Origin: Bacillota bacterium
GTDB lineage: Bacteria; Bacillota; Clostridia; Acetivibrionales; DSM-1351
Length of the DNA stretch: 53,346 nucleotides
Assembly (NCBI GenBank): GCA_023390335.1
Contig: JAEWCZ010000054.1
Span: 1 to 53,346, forward strand
Direction of reading: 5' to 3'
Position 1 is the first letter of the stretch; the number at the start of each line of letters is the position of its first letter. The notes below the pieces were generated by a model, which ran no database searches, was not told the DNA's origin, and saw only the letters and a list, made by a program, of their open reading frames with translations. Both the position numbers and the translations under genes were made by a program. This document shows, piece by piece, positions 1-7,355 of this stretch.

Positions 1-168
1 CTTTTTCTAGTTCTTGTTTCCAAAAACCAGGTTATAAAGTTCGCAAGTTACTCAATTTTGAAATCGTTTTACGATTTCGGAATTTTTTCGAGTTCCTTTA
101 CATGTTTATCACTGTTTACTTTTCAAAGTCCATTTTAATAATCGCTCATTTGGCCGAGCGACTTTTAC
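1..168 (-). other. Probable rRNA operon leader (16S gene would lie left of window)
   Basis: On the minus strand, the sequence downstream of the promoter at 169-197 has features of a clostridial rRNA leader. A GC hairpin has arms at 143-147 and 156-160. At 109-128 there is a motif reading CTTTGAAAAGTAAACAGTGA, which resembles the CTTTGAAAACT-type sequence common before 16S and in rRNA spacers of Gram-positive bacteria. A second small hairpin (AAATCG...CGATTT) lies near 60-77. No protein-coding signal is seen. That the 16S gene follows beyond position 1 is inference. Confidence 0.6.
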
Positions 169-197
169 AGTTTATCATATCAATATTTCTCTGTCAA
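169..197 (-). promoter_or_regulatory. Strong sigma-A promoter, probably of an rRNA operon
   Basis: On the minus strand a perfect -35 TTGACA (192-197) and a -10 TAAACT (169-174) are separated by exactly 17 bp. It faces left, away from the L,D-transpeptidase gene, into the rRNA-like leader. Confidence 0.75.
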
Positions 198-374
198 CAC
201 TATTTGTAGATTTTTTTGTCGTAATTTACTATATGCTCTGTTGTTTTTGTTCTTTGTTCTAAATAAGTAGTGAAATCGTGACGGATAAGCTGTTTCATTG
301 TCAAAATAAAATTATGTAACAATTAAACAAATAAATGAATATGTAAATAATATAACTTCTTAGGAGGAGTAGCA

Positions 375-749
375 ATGTTTTATAATAGTTCCTATTATCA
401 AATGTTTAGACCTGCTTACACTATTGTTATTAACAGGAGTTTACATAGATTGACTCTTTTTAAAGATAATATTGCATATAAAAACTATACAGTTGCTGTT
501 GGTAAACCATCTACGCCAACTCCTACAGGTACTTTTAGAATAATTAATCGTGCAATTAATCCTGGAGGACCTTTCGGAGCAAGATGGCTGGGTCTAAATA
601 TACCAAATGGTGATTATGGAATACATGGCACTAATAATCCAGCTTCCATCGGTAAAAATGTTTCAAATGGCTGTATAAGAATGTATAACGATCAGGTTAT
701 AGAATTAAGTAATCTGGTTTCAATCGGTACAGTAGTTAAAATTGTTTGA
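375..749 (+). CDS. L,D-transpeptidase, YkuD domain, no visible export signal
   Basis: A stand-alone YkuD domain of 124 aa. Such enzymes make 3-3 peptidoglycan crosslinks with a catalytic cysteine. The signature is visible: His84 in GIHGTNNP and Ser97-Asn98-Gly99-Cys100-Ile-Arg102, matching the family pattern H...S-x-G-C-x-R. An N-terminal stretch around 15-45 (TIVINRSLHRLTLFK) is the usual first beta strands. There is no signal peptide, transmembrane segment or LysM domain, so the protein appears cytoplasmic as encoded; some short spore-former homologues also lack a LysM domain. The start follows AGGAGGAG with 6 nt spacing. The gene stands alone on the plus strand, convergent with the ThrE-like pair, whose last stop is 10 bp away. 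Confidence 0.88.
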   Translation: MFYNSSYYQMFRPAYTIVINRSLHRLTLFKDNIAYKNYTVAVGKPSTPTPTGTFRIINRAINPGGPFGARWLGLNIPNGDYGIHGTNNPASIGKNVSNGCIRMYNDQVIELSNLVSIGTVVKIV

Positions 750-758
750 TTGTTAGGT

Positions 759-1199
759 TTAAGAAGAATTTCTGTTCTTTCTTATTCTTGATATAAATTT
801 AAATATTGTGGTTGAAAGCATTATACCAAATCCAATAGCACCGCCTACAGCTAACGTCTGTGTTCCATTGCTGAAAGCTTTTGTCATGTTGTTTTCTACT
901 ATATATTGCAATGTTTTATACGCCATCATTCCCGGTACTAAAGGAAATATCCCTGGTATCAAAAATTCAAAGGTGGGCGTTTTAAGTATTCTTGCCATGG
1001 ATTCACTGTATATTCCAATTGCCAGTGCACCAAAAAATGTTGATAATATAGGACTGTCAGTATTTATTGATACAAGGCTGTATACTACCCATCCGATTGC
1101 CCCGCATAAACCTGCCCACAATATTTTCCTTCTATCAATATTAAATAATATTACCGGAAATAAGCTGCCAAAAAAGGCTAAAACGGTTTGCTGAAGCAT
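759..1199 (-). CDS. Threonine/serine exporter-like protein, small subunit (ThrE_2/DUF3815)
   Basis: A 146-aa hydrophobic protein with about four to five membrane segments, beginning MLQQTVLAFFGSLFPVILFN. It resembles the C-terminal half of actinobacterial ThrE, which in Firmicutes is often a separate gene next to a larger N-terminal half. The ATG is 4 nt past the TGA stop of the upstream partner (1204-1959), so translation is probably coupled. The likely role is export of small amino acids or related solutes as a two-protein complex; substrate is not evident from sequence. Confidence 0.8.
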   Translation of the reverse strand: MLQQTVLAFFGSLFPVILFNIDRRKILWAGLCGAIGWVVYSLVSINTDSPILSTFFGALAIGIYSESMARILKTPTFEFLIPGIFPLVPGMMAYKTLQYIVENNMTKAFSNGTQTLAVGGAIGFGIMLSTTIFKFISRIRKNRNSS

Positions 1200-1203
1200 T
1201 TAA

Positions 1204-1959
1204 TCACATCCATTTCATAAATAATGATAGTGCTGTTACTATTCCAGCACTCATTGCAATAATAACCAGCATAGCCTCACCAAATTGAGCAAGTCCGGAA
1301 ACATAATCACCATATAGTATATCTTTTATGCCGTTTGTAAGTGATACCCCGGGTAGTAACACTATTATTGCTCCGGTTATTACTTTATCCTTATGAATAA
1401 ACGGTAGGAAGTGCTGTACTGTGTTACTTAAAGCCCCTATTAAAAAGCCGGATAAAAAGTATTGAAGAAACTGAAAAAAACCGACTTCGTCTATTTTCTC
1501 CAATAAGAAATAAATGCCCAAGCTTATTATGAGTGCTATTATTGCATCCTGAACCGTTCCTTTAAAGAATAGTGTGTATACAAATGAAGTCATGCTAGCG
1601 GCCATAAGCCTTATTCCCAGGCTAAAATTGGGAGCATGGGTAATATCACTGAGTATTCTTTTTGCCTCTTCATAGGATACCGGGTTATCCATAATCCTTC
1701 TGGAAAAGGAATTTATAAGTTCGACCCTATATAAATCAACACGCCTTTGACGAACTCTTTTTATGGATGTAACCATTTCACCTTCAGGGCTTGTTATAGA
1801 AATAAATATTCCTGTCAGGTTTGAAATACATTCACCATTATAACCATATGAATTACAAATTTTTGCTATTGTTTCTTCGACTCTGTATGCTTCTGCACCA
1901 TTGCTTAGTAGTATTTCGCCAGCTGATATGGCTATTTCAGCAACCTTACTTGTTTCCAT
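1204..1959 (-). CDS. Threonine/serine exporter-like protein, large subunit (ThrE/DUF1212)
   Basis: The product starts METSKVAEIAISAGEILLSN, typical of the DUF1212/ThrE N-terminal region, with the conserved soluble segment (SNGAEAYRVEETI) followed by about five membrane helices from residue 115 on. A reading frame extends 60 nt further upstream, but the ATG at 1959 has a GCGAGG ribosome binding site 6 nt before it, so I use that start (251 aa). It precedes the small subunit by 4 nt, giving a two-gene exporter operon. Threonine or serine export is the best-known family activity; actual substrate unknown. Confidence 0.82.
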   Translation of the reverse strand: METSKVAEIAISAGEILLSNGAEAYRVEETIAKICNSYGYNGECISNLTGIFISITSPEGEMVTSIKRVRQRRVDLYRVELINSFSRRIMDNPVSYEEAKRILSDITHAPNFSLGIRLMAASMTSFVYTLFFKGTVQDAIIALIISLGIYFLLEKIDEVGFFQFLQYFLSGFLIGALSNTVQHFLPFIHKDKVITGAIIVLLPGVSLTNGIKDILYGDYVSGLAQFGEAMLVIIAMSAGIVTALSLFMKWM

Positions 1960-2120
1960 AAATACCTCGCATAAGTGTGTATTTTCTTTAATATCTCCAA
2001 CATGTTCATAATATAACACATATCCAATTTATGTCTACATTTCTCATAAAAAAAAGATCACCAGTATGGCAACCTTCTTTTGTAATGGAGCTTATGTGAA
2101 ACCTTTTTTATAAACATTTC

Positions 2121-3776
2121 TTATAATCCTTTTTTCATAATCTCTTTTCCAATCTCTGCAAATATAGGTGCTGCCGATTCTCCTCCGCTTCTTCCGTCTT
2201 CAATAAAAACAGCTACCGAATATTTGGGTGATTTTGCCGGAAAATAGCCAGCAAACCACGCTTGGACTATTTTTTGACCGTCCACATATTGGCCCGTTTC
2301 AGCACTTCCGGTTTTGCCTCCTGCTCCCCCATACTCGTCAATACTTGCTTTCTTCCCCGTTCCGGTATTTACAACTCCCTCCATGAGATTTTTAATCCTA
2401 TCACTGGTTGCTTTTGATAGCACCCTTTTTTGTTCTGTTTCTTTTAAATCTCTGACTTTGTTTCCTTCTTCATTTACTATACAATCAACAACATTGATAT
2501 TATTTTTAATTCCTCCATTGGCTATAGTCGCTATCATATCAGCAATCTGGACCGGAGTTGCCATAGTTTGTCCCTGTCCAATAGATACATTTGCAATATC
2601 TCCTGGATTTTTGAGATCGGTTATGGCAGGAATAACGCCTTTTGCTTCTTCTATCCCCTGTTTAGTCAAGCCTGTAGGTTTACCAAGACCAAGTTTTTCG
2701 CACATTGATATTATAGGCTCCGCACCAAGATCCAGCGACATATTTATAAAATAAGCATTGCATGATTTTGCAAGCGCACTGCTCATATCTATAGTGCCAT
2801 GACCACCCGTATTATATGAAGAACATTTAAACTCGGTATCTCCTATCTGTATATATCCAGGGCAGTTGAATACCATGTTGTAATCCTGGTCTTTTTCGAA
2901 TACGGCAGCCAAATCAATAAGCTTAAAAACCGAACCTATATTGTATTGGGCAACAGCTCTATTAAATAAAGGCTTCTTGTTATTGAGTAAATAATTTTCA
3001 ATATCGTTAGGATCAAAATCCGGTTTACTACACATTCCCACAATGTCTCCTGTTGCTACATCCTCAACTACTATAGAACCTGTCATCCCCTTTTCATCCA
3101 GTACTTTTTCTATAATACTTTGTATATGGTAATCTAGGGTAAGCCTTATATCCAATTTTTTGTTATTACTGTTTTCCTCAATAATCCTATAGCCAAGACT
3201 TCCTAACAGATTGTTTCCTCCGTCGGTTATTACCCCTATCGAGTCCCCTTTACCATAATTTAAGGTCTTTTCGTAAATTTTCTCCAATCCAAAGCTTCCC
3301 ACCTGATCAGCTTTGTTTAAATAACCAAGCAAATGCTTTGCCTTGGTATCTGTGTTGTACCTACTCAACGTGTTTACAAATGATATTCCCTGGTTGTTAA
3401 GCTGGGATAGAACTGTTTTTGTTTCACTGTCAATTTCCATGATTATAGGTGTATTTTTCCTTTGTAAGGTTTCTTTTGTTTTATCCGGGTCGAGTCCTAA
3501 TATCTGGCAAATATTATCAACAACCTCATTTTGCCCGCGTAAAATTGAGGGTTTTAAAACTACAGAGACTTTTGGTGTTCTTCCTGTTAGCTTTATTCCG
3601 TTTTTATCTAAAAAATCTCCTCTTGAGTTTTCTATCTGAATATTATTCATTCTCTGGCTAGATGCTTCCTTTGAATAGCCTGGACCGACAACAACCTGTA
3701 TATAAAATAGTCTGGTCACCAGTAAAGCAAATGTAGCCATAAGTATAAATAGTATTGTTTTAATCCTGTTTGTCAT
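2121..3776 (-). CDS. Class B penicillin-binding protein (PbpA/PBP2-type transpeptidase)
   Basis: A monofunctional peptidoglycan DD-transpeptidase of 551 aa. One N-terminal membrane anchor (about 5-28) is followed by the dimerisation domain with an SRGDFLDKNG motif near 51-60, then the transpeptidase domain. All three active-site motifs are present: S282-V-F-K285 (acyl-serine), S338-C-N340, and K488-T-G490. No PASTA domain follows, unlike sporulation-specific SpoVD, so it is closer to PbpA-type elongation enzymes. The ATG follows AAGGGG by 6 nt. It sits alone between a 260-bp spacer upstream and the ThrE pair downstream. Which growth stage uses it cannot be told from sequence. Confidence 0.92.
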   Translation of the reverse strand: MTNRIKTILFILMATFALLVTRLFYIQVVVGPGYSKEASSQRMNNIQIENSRGDFLDKNGIKLTGRTPKVSVVLKPSILRGQNEVVDNICQILGLDPDKTKETLQRKNTPIIMEIDSETKTVLSQLNNQGISFVNTLSRYNTDTKAKHLLGYLNKADQVGSFGLEKIYEKTLNYGKGDSIGVITDGGNNLLGSLGYRIIEENSNNKKLDIRLTLDYHIQSIIEKVLDEKGMTGSIVVEDVATGDIVGMCSKPDFDPNDIENYLLNNKKPLFNRAVAQYNIGSVFKLIDLAAVFEKDQDYNMVFNCPGYIQIGDTEFKCSSYNTGGHGTIDMSSALAKSCNAYFINMSLDLGAEPIISMCEKLGLGKPTGLTKQGIEEAKGVIPAITDLKNPGDIANVSIGQGQTMATPVQIADMIATIANGGIKNNINVVDCIVNEEGNKVRDLKETEQKRVLSKATSDRIKNLMEGVVNTGTGKKASIDEYGGAGGKTGSAETGQYVDGQKIVQAWFAGYFPAKSPKYSVAVFIEDGRSGGESAAPIFAEIGKEIMKKGL

Positions 3777-3876
3777 AATAAACCCCTTAATTGAAAATGA
3801 TTATTTGTACTAATTATTTCCATATTAAAGGGACGGTTATACAACTTCGTAATATAATTTTGCTATATAAATTCCC

Positions 3877-3893
3877 ACTCATTGTAAACGAGT
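3877..3893. other. Short hairpin next to the CRISPR-like repeat
   Basis: ACTCATT-GTA-AACGAGT forms a 7-bp stem (one G-T wobble) with a 3-nt loop. It lies immediately beside the CRISPR-like repeat, where a first spacer would be. No T-run follows, so it is not a clear terminator. Confidence 0.4.
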
Positions 3894-3895
3894 AA

Positions 3896-3927
3896 ATTTC
3901 AATCCGCGCTTCTACAAGAGGAGCGAC
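3896..3927 (-). CRISPR. Solitary type I-C-like CRISPR repeat (relic or orphan)
   Basis: On the minus strand a 32-nt stretch starts GTCGCTCC and ends GCGGATTGAAAT. Known type I-C repeats are about 32 nt, begin GTCGC, contain a short palindrome, and end GTGGATTGAAA(T/C). Here the internal palindrome CGCTCCT...AGAAGCG has one mismatch, and the usual GTGG reads GCGG. No second copy lies one spacer away on either side or elsewhere in the window, and no cas genes are present. It is therefore a single repeat unit, not an array. The match to the repeat family is from memory of repeat consensus sequences. Confidence 0.45.
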
Positions 3928-4039
3928 CAGTAACGATTGTAAATTCATGATATATATAGTTAATTTCAATGACGGCTTATCAAAATATAAAATGGCATTC
4001 TTCTTTTTTATGTTTATTATGCTTAATTTTATTTTATGT

Positions 4040-5260
4040 CTACTTCCTTCTCAAAATCGTATAAGGCCCCACTTCTTCGTCAATAGGCATATATACAATC
4101 ATCTGAGCATGGGGTGCAGTTCTGATGCTTTCGCCATCCTCATTCTTCATCTCTTTTATAATTTGAGTAAAATAGCCTTTTTGGGGGCTTACCACTTCGA
4201 TTTCGTCTCCTACAATCATTCGGTTTCTCTGCTCAATCTTAGCAATACCGGTTGTTTTGTCATATTCCAGTACCATACCAACAAAGTCGTATTCTCTGAT
4301 ATAGGAGCTGGTATTATATATCTGATCTGCACCTGTTGTCTTATTAAAATAAAATCCAGTGGTATATTCTCTGTGACTGGCTTTTGAAAGTTCTTTCAGC
4401 CATTCAGGGTCAAACCTGTAATTTTCAGGGTCAGCTAAGTAAGCATCAATAGCTTGTCTGTAAGCACTTACAACTGTTGCCACATAAAAGGAGCTTTTCA
4501 TTCTGCCTTCAATCTTAAAACTGTAAATACCGGCTTTAACCAATTCAGGAATATGTTCAATCATACACAAATCCTTTGAATTATATATATATGTTCCCTT
4601 TTCATCCTCATAAACCGGGTAGTACTCTCCCGGACGCTTTTCTTCAACCAGATGGTATTTCCATCTGCATGGATGAGAACATGCACCTCTGTTGGAATCT
4701 CGTCCTGCCATGTAGCTGCTGAGCAAACACCGTCCGGAGTAGGATATGCACATTGCGCCATGAATAAAGGCCTCCAAATCAAGATCATCCGGGGTTTTTG
4801 ACCTGATTTCGCTTATTTCTTTAAGAGAAAGCTCTCTTGCAGTAACAATTCTTTTAGCACCATGCCTATACCAGAACATAGCACTGGAGTAATTGGTGTT
4901 GTTGGCCTGAGTACTTATGTGAATCTCCATATTAGGAGCATTTTCACGTACAATATCAAAAATTCCGGGATCAGATACTATAACCGCATCTATTCCCAGT
5001 TCATCAAGTTGCTTTATATATTCGGGCAATCCCTCAAGATCCTCATTATGTGGAATTATGTTAACAGTCACATAAACCTTACATTCTCTCTGATGTGCAA
5101 ATGAAAGTCCCTCTTTGATATCCTCGAGTGAGAAATTGTCAGCAGATGCCCTTAAACCGAACTTCTGTCCGCCAATATATACTGCATCTGCACCATACAT
5201 AATTGCCATTTTAAGCTTTTCAAGATTTCCGGCCGGTGCCAGAAGCTCTATTTTATTCAT
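4040..5260 (-). CDS. trhP: Peptidase U32 family protein, probable tRNA uridine 5-hydroxylation enzyme (TrhP)
   Basis: A 406-aa U32 protein. The U32 signature runs EAFIHGAMCISYSGRC (about 164-178), and four conserved cysteines are visible at 171, 178, 194 and 198, which in this family bind an Fe-S cluster. Despite the family name, U32 proteins of this type act in tRNA modification: B. subtilis YrrN/YrrO (TrhP1/TrhP2) are needed for prephenate-dependent formation of 5-hydroxyuridine at wobble U34. The gene lies 16 bp after trmR, whose product methylates ho5U, just as in B. subtilis. Only one U32 gene is present here, whereas B. subtilis has two. Function is therefore supported by both family and neighbourhood. 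Confidence 0.85.
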   Translation of the reverse strand: MNKIELLAPAGNLEKLKMAIMYGADAVYIGGQKFGLRASADNFSLEDIKEGLSFAHQRECKVYVTVNIIPHNEDLEGLPEYIKQLDELGIDAVIVSDPGIFDIVRENAPNMEIHISTQANNTNYSSAMFWYRHGAKRIVTARELSLKEISEIRSKTPDDLDLEAFIHGAMCISYSGRCLLSSYMAGRDSNRGACSHPCRWKYHLVEEKRPGEYYPVYEDEKGTYIYNSKDLCMIEHIPELVKAGIYSFKIEGRMKSSFYVATVVSAYRQAIDAYLADPENYRFDPEWLKELSKASHREYTTGFYFNKTTGADQIYNTSSYIREYDFVGMVLEYDKTTGIAKIEQRNRMIVGDEIEVVSPQKGYFTQIIKEMKNEDGESIRTAPHAQMIVYMPIDEEVGPYTILRRK

Positions 5261-5276
5261 AAATCCTCCGCAATAT

Positions 5277-5918
5277 TTACTGTTTATTATAACTAAGTGC
5301 TACTCCGTCTCCAATAGGAATAATACCTGTCTCTAAAGCTTCATCATCACAAAGCTCTTTCAGGAAGCTTCTCATTCTATTTACTATTGTTCTCTTTCTT
5401 CTTACCACCAGTTCATCACTTGCAGTCATACCCTTATATAAAACATTGTCAGAAACAATAATTCCTCCTGGAGCAAGCATCCTCTTGCAATGTTCAAAAA
5501 ACTCGCTGTACTGTCCCTTAGCAGCATCAATAAAAATCATATCGTAGCTTTTGTCAAGGCAGGCCAAAACTTCTAAAGCATCTCCCGCTATAACATTTAT
5601 AGTCCCCTGAAGTCCGGCTGTCTTTATATTTTTTCTAGCCAGTTCAATCATTTCTTCACTTCGCTCTATGGTATCTATTATACCCTTTTGCTGCAAAAAT
5701 CCTGAAAACAGTATTGAAGAATAGCCTATAGCTGTCCCAACTTCCAAAATCCTGGCGGGCCGCTTCATACTGCCAATAACCTTTAAAAGTGCTGCTACTT
5801 CAGGCTGTATTATTGGCACATGGTTTTTTGAAGCATATTCTTCAAGTTCAGCTAACAAGCCTGTGTTGGGTTTTATAGTCTCTCTTATATATTGAGTAAT
5901 ATAGTCGTAATTGATCAT
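5277..5918 (-). CDS. trmR: SAM-dependent O-methyltransferase, probable tRNA 5-hydroxyuridine methyltransferase TrmR
   Basis: A 213-aa class I methyltransferase of the COMT-like (Methyltransf_3) family. The SAM-binding glycine loop reads ILEVGTAIGYSSI, and an acidic motif (DMIFIDAAKGQYSEFFEH) matches the metal/SAM motif of the YrrM group. In B. subtilis TrmR (YrrM) converts ho5U34 to mo5U34 in tRNAs. The frame is open up to 5969, but that start lies inside the hairpin at 5946-5978; the ATG at 5918 has a GGAG 8 nt upstream and fits the family N-terminus. Order mltG-trmR-U32 matches the B. subtilis yrrL-M-N-O cluster. Confidence 0.87.
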   Translation of the reverse strand: MINYDYITQYIRETIKPNTGLLAELEEYASKNHVPIIQPEVAALLKVIGSMKRPARILEVGTAIGYSSILFSGFLQQKGIIDTIERSEEMIELARKNIKTAGLQGTINVIAGDALEVLACLDKSYDMIFIDAAKGQYSEFFEHCKRMLAPGGIIVSDNVLYKGMTASDELVVRRKRTIVNRMRSFLKELCDDEALETGIIPIGDGVALSYNKQ

Positions 5919-5945
5919 TTCAATGCTCCATTCAGCTTCAACGCT

Positions 5946-5978
5946 AAAATAAAGATGGCATACTGCCATCTTTATTTT
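5946..5978 (-). terminator. Perfect 15-bp hairpin between mltG and trmR
   Basis: Arms 5946-5960 and 5964-5978 pair perfectly around a 3-nt loop, and the arms end in A/T runs (AAAATAAAG / CTTTATTTT) so that either strand shows a U-rich 3' side. It starts 16 bp after the mltG stop and lies 28 bp before the trmR start. It can act as a terminator or attenuator inside an otherwise conserved cluster. Confidence 0.65.
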
Positions 5979-5993
5979 ATAAATGCTTTTATA

Positions 5994-7268
5994 TTATTTT
6001 GCCAATCCGTATTGCTTCATAGCCTTTAAATGTTCCTGATATGTCTTGGAGAACTTAGTAGATCCATCTGGCCCGGCTATAAAGAACATGTAGTCAGTAT
6101 CTTCATCCGGATACAATGCTGCGTTTATAGAATCCATACCCGGTGAACATATTGGTCCAGGTGGAAGTCCCGCATGAATGTAGGTATTGTATGGACTTGC
6201 TATTTTAGTATCCTCATAGGTAAGTTTTTCATGAACTTTACCTTCTTTGTTCAGAAAAACATACTGTATCGTAGCACAGGACTGCAGCTTATTTAAGTCT
6301 CTACTTTTTAAACGTCTATGGAATACAGCTGATACTAACCTTCTGTCATTGGTATTGCTTGCTTCTCTTTCAATAATTGAAGCAAGAGTAATAACTTCAT
6401 CCATTGACATACCTAATTCTTTTGCACGCTTATAATGCTCTTTTGTTATTTTGTTTTTAAAGTTTTCAAGCATTACATTTATTATTGTCTTTTCACTAGC
6501 ATTCATGGCAAATTCATATGTATCGGGAAATAAATATCCTTCTAGCTTGAATTCACGATTATTGCTGTCTTTTATATCCTTTACGAAATCGTAATCGTAT
6601 TTCTGATATTTCATTGCATAATCAAACTTGTCTGTAGTAGCAAGTTCCTTTTTTACAAAGGTATTGACAATCTGTCTGTAGCTCAAGCCCTCAGGTATAG
6701 TTACCTTTTTGCTTTCAGGCTTTCCGGTAAGAATTGTCATTATGGTGTTAAATTCTAATCCGGGCTTCAAAATATGGGTACCTGCCTGATATTTACCATC
6801 AAAACCATTGATCTTTGATACAATCGTAAAAACCTGGGGCTTACTGATAATGTCCTCTTTTGCTAGTATATCGGCAATAGTCTTAGTATCTGATCCCATA
6901 GGTATATCCACCATCTTTGCACCTTCGGAATCAGCCTTTATTTTAACTTCCTTGGTTACTGTCTCAGATGTATCCGTGGAAACCGTATTTCTAAAAGTTA
7001 TAACGGCTCCCACAGTAAAAATAAATACAAAAACAATAAAAATGGTCAGCCAGAAGGATAGTTTCCTTAATCCGGCTGAAATTATAAATAAACCAAAAAG
7101 AACCAATGTAAGCCCTAATGCAGTAAACACTGCATTTAGCAGTCCAAATTTGGCATCAAAGCCCTTTAACAGAGTTCTAAAATAATTCATGATGTTTGGT
7201 ACTGAGAGCAGTATCCCCACAATCACAGTCAGTATCCCTGTCAATGATACTTTTAATCTTCTATCCAT
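5994..7268 (-). CDS. mltG: Endolytic murein transglycosylase MltG (YceG-like)
   Basis: A 424-aa YceG-family lytic transglycosylase that cuts nascent glycan strands and so sets their length. The conserved region includes TIPEGLSYRQI (191-201), LEGYLFPDTYEF (243-254) and the catalytic glutamate in LASIIEREA (E301), then LPPGPICSPG near the C-terminus. The N-terminus carries three predicted membrane helices (about 9-31, 42-68, 71-93) in place of the single anchor of E. coli MltG. Two starts are possible, TTG 7271 and ATG 7268, both behind GGAG; I take the ATG. It is the first gene of the cluster with trmR and the U32 gene. Confidence 0.9.
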   Translation of the reverse strand: MDRRLKVSLTGILTVIVGILLSVPNIMNYFRTLLKGFDAKFGLLNAVFTALGLTLVLFGLFIISAGLRKLSFWLTIFIVFVFIFTVGAVITFRNTVSTDTSETVTKEVKIKADSEGAKMVDIPMGSDTKTIADILAKEDIISKPQVFTIVSKINGFDGKYQAGTHILKPGLEFNTIMTILTGKPESKKVTIPEGLSYRQIVNTFVKKELATTDKFDYAMKYQKYDYDFVKDIKDSNNREFKLEGYLFPDTYEFAMNASEKTIINVMLENFKNKITKEHYKRAKELGMSMDEVITLASIIEREASNTNDRRLVSAVFHRRLKSRDLNKLQSCATIQYVFLNKEGKVHEKLTYEDTKIASPYNTYIHAGLPPGPICSPGMDSINAALYPDEDTDYMFFIAGPDGSTKFSKTYQEHLKAMKQYGLAK

Positions 7269-7355
7269 CAAATATGTGACTCCATTCTAAAAATTCAAAA
7301 GCTTTATAATAAATACTATAATATTCTTTTTAAATTTTGTCCATATTCCCGGTAA

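Noticed and set aside
808..1194. A 128-codon plus-strand frame opposite the small ThrE-like gene
   Set aside because: Antisense to a coupled, recognisable gene; no ribosome binding site.
2314..2754. A 146-codon plus-strand frame opposite the penicillin-binding protein gene
   Set aside because: Shadow of the real gene; no start signal and biased residue use.
3877..3960. A full CRISPR array in the PBP-U32 gap
   Set aside because: Only one repeat-like unit is present; no second unit at a spacer's distance on either side.
3947..4387. A plus-strand frame starting in the gap before the U32 gene
   Set aside because: Most of it is antisense to the U32 gene, and no start signal is seen.
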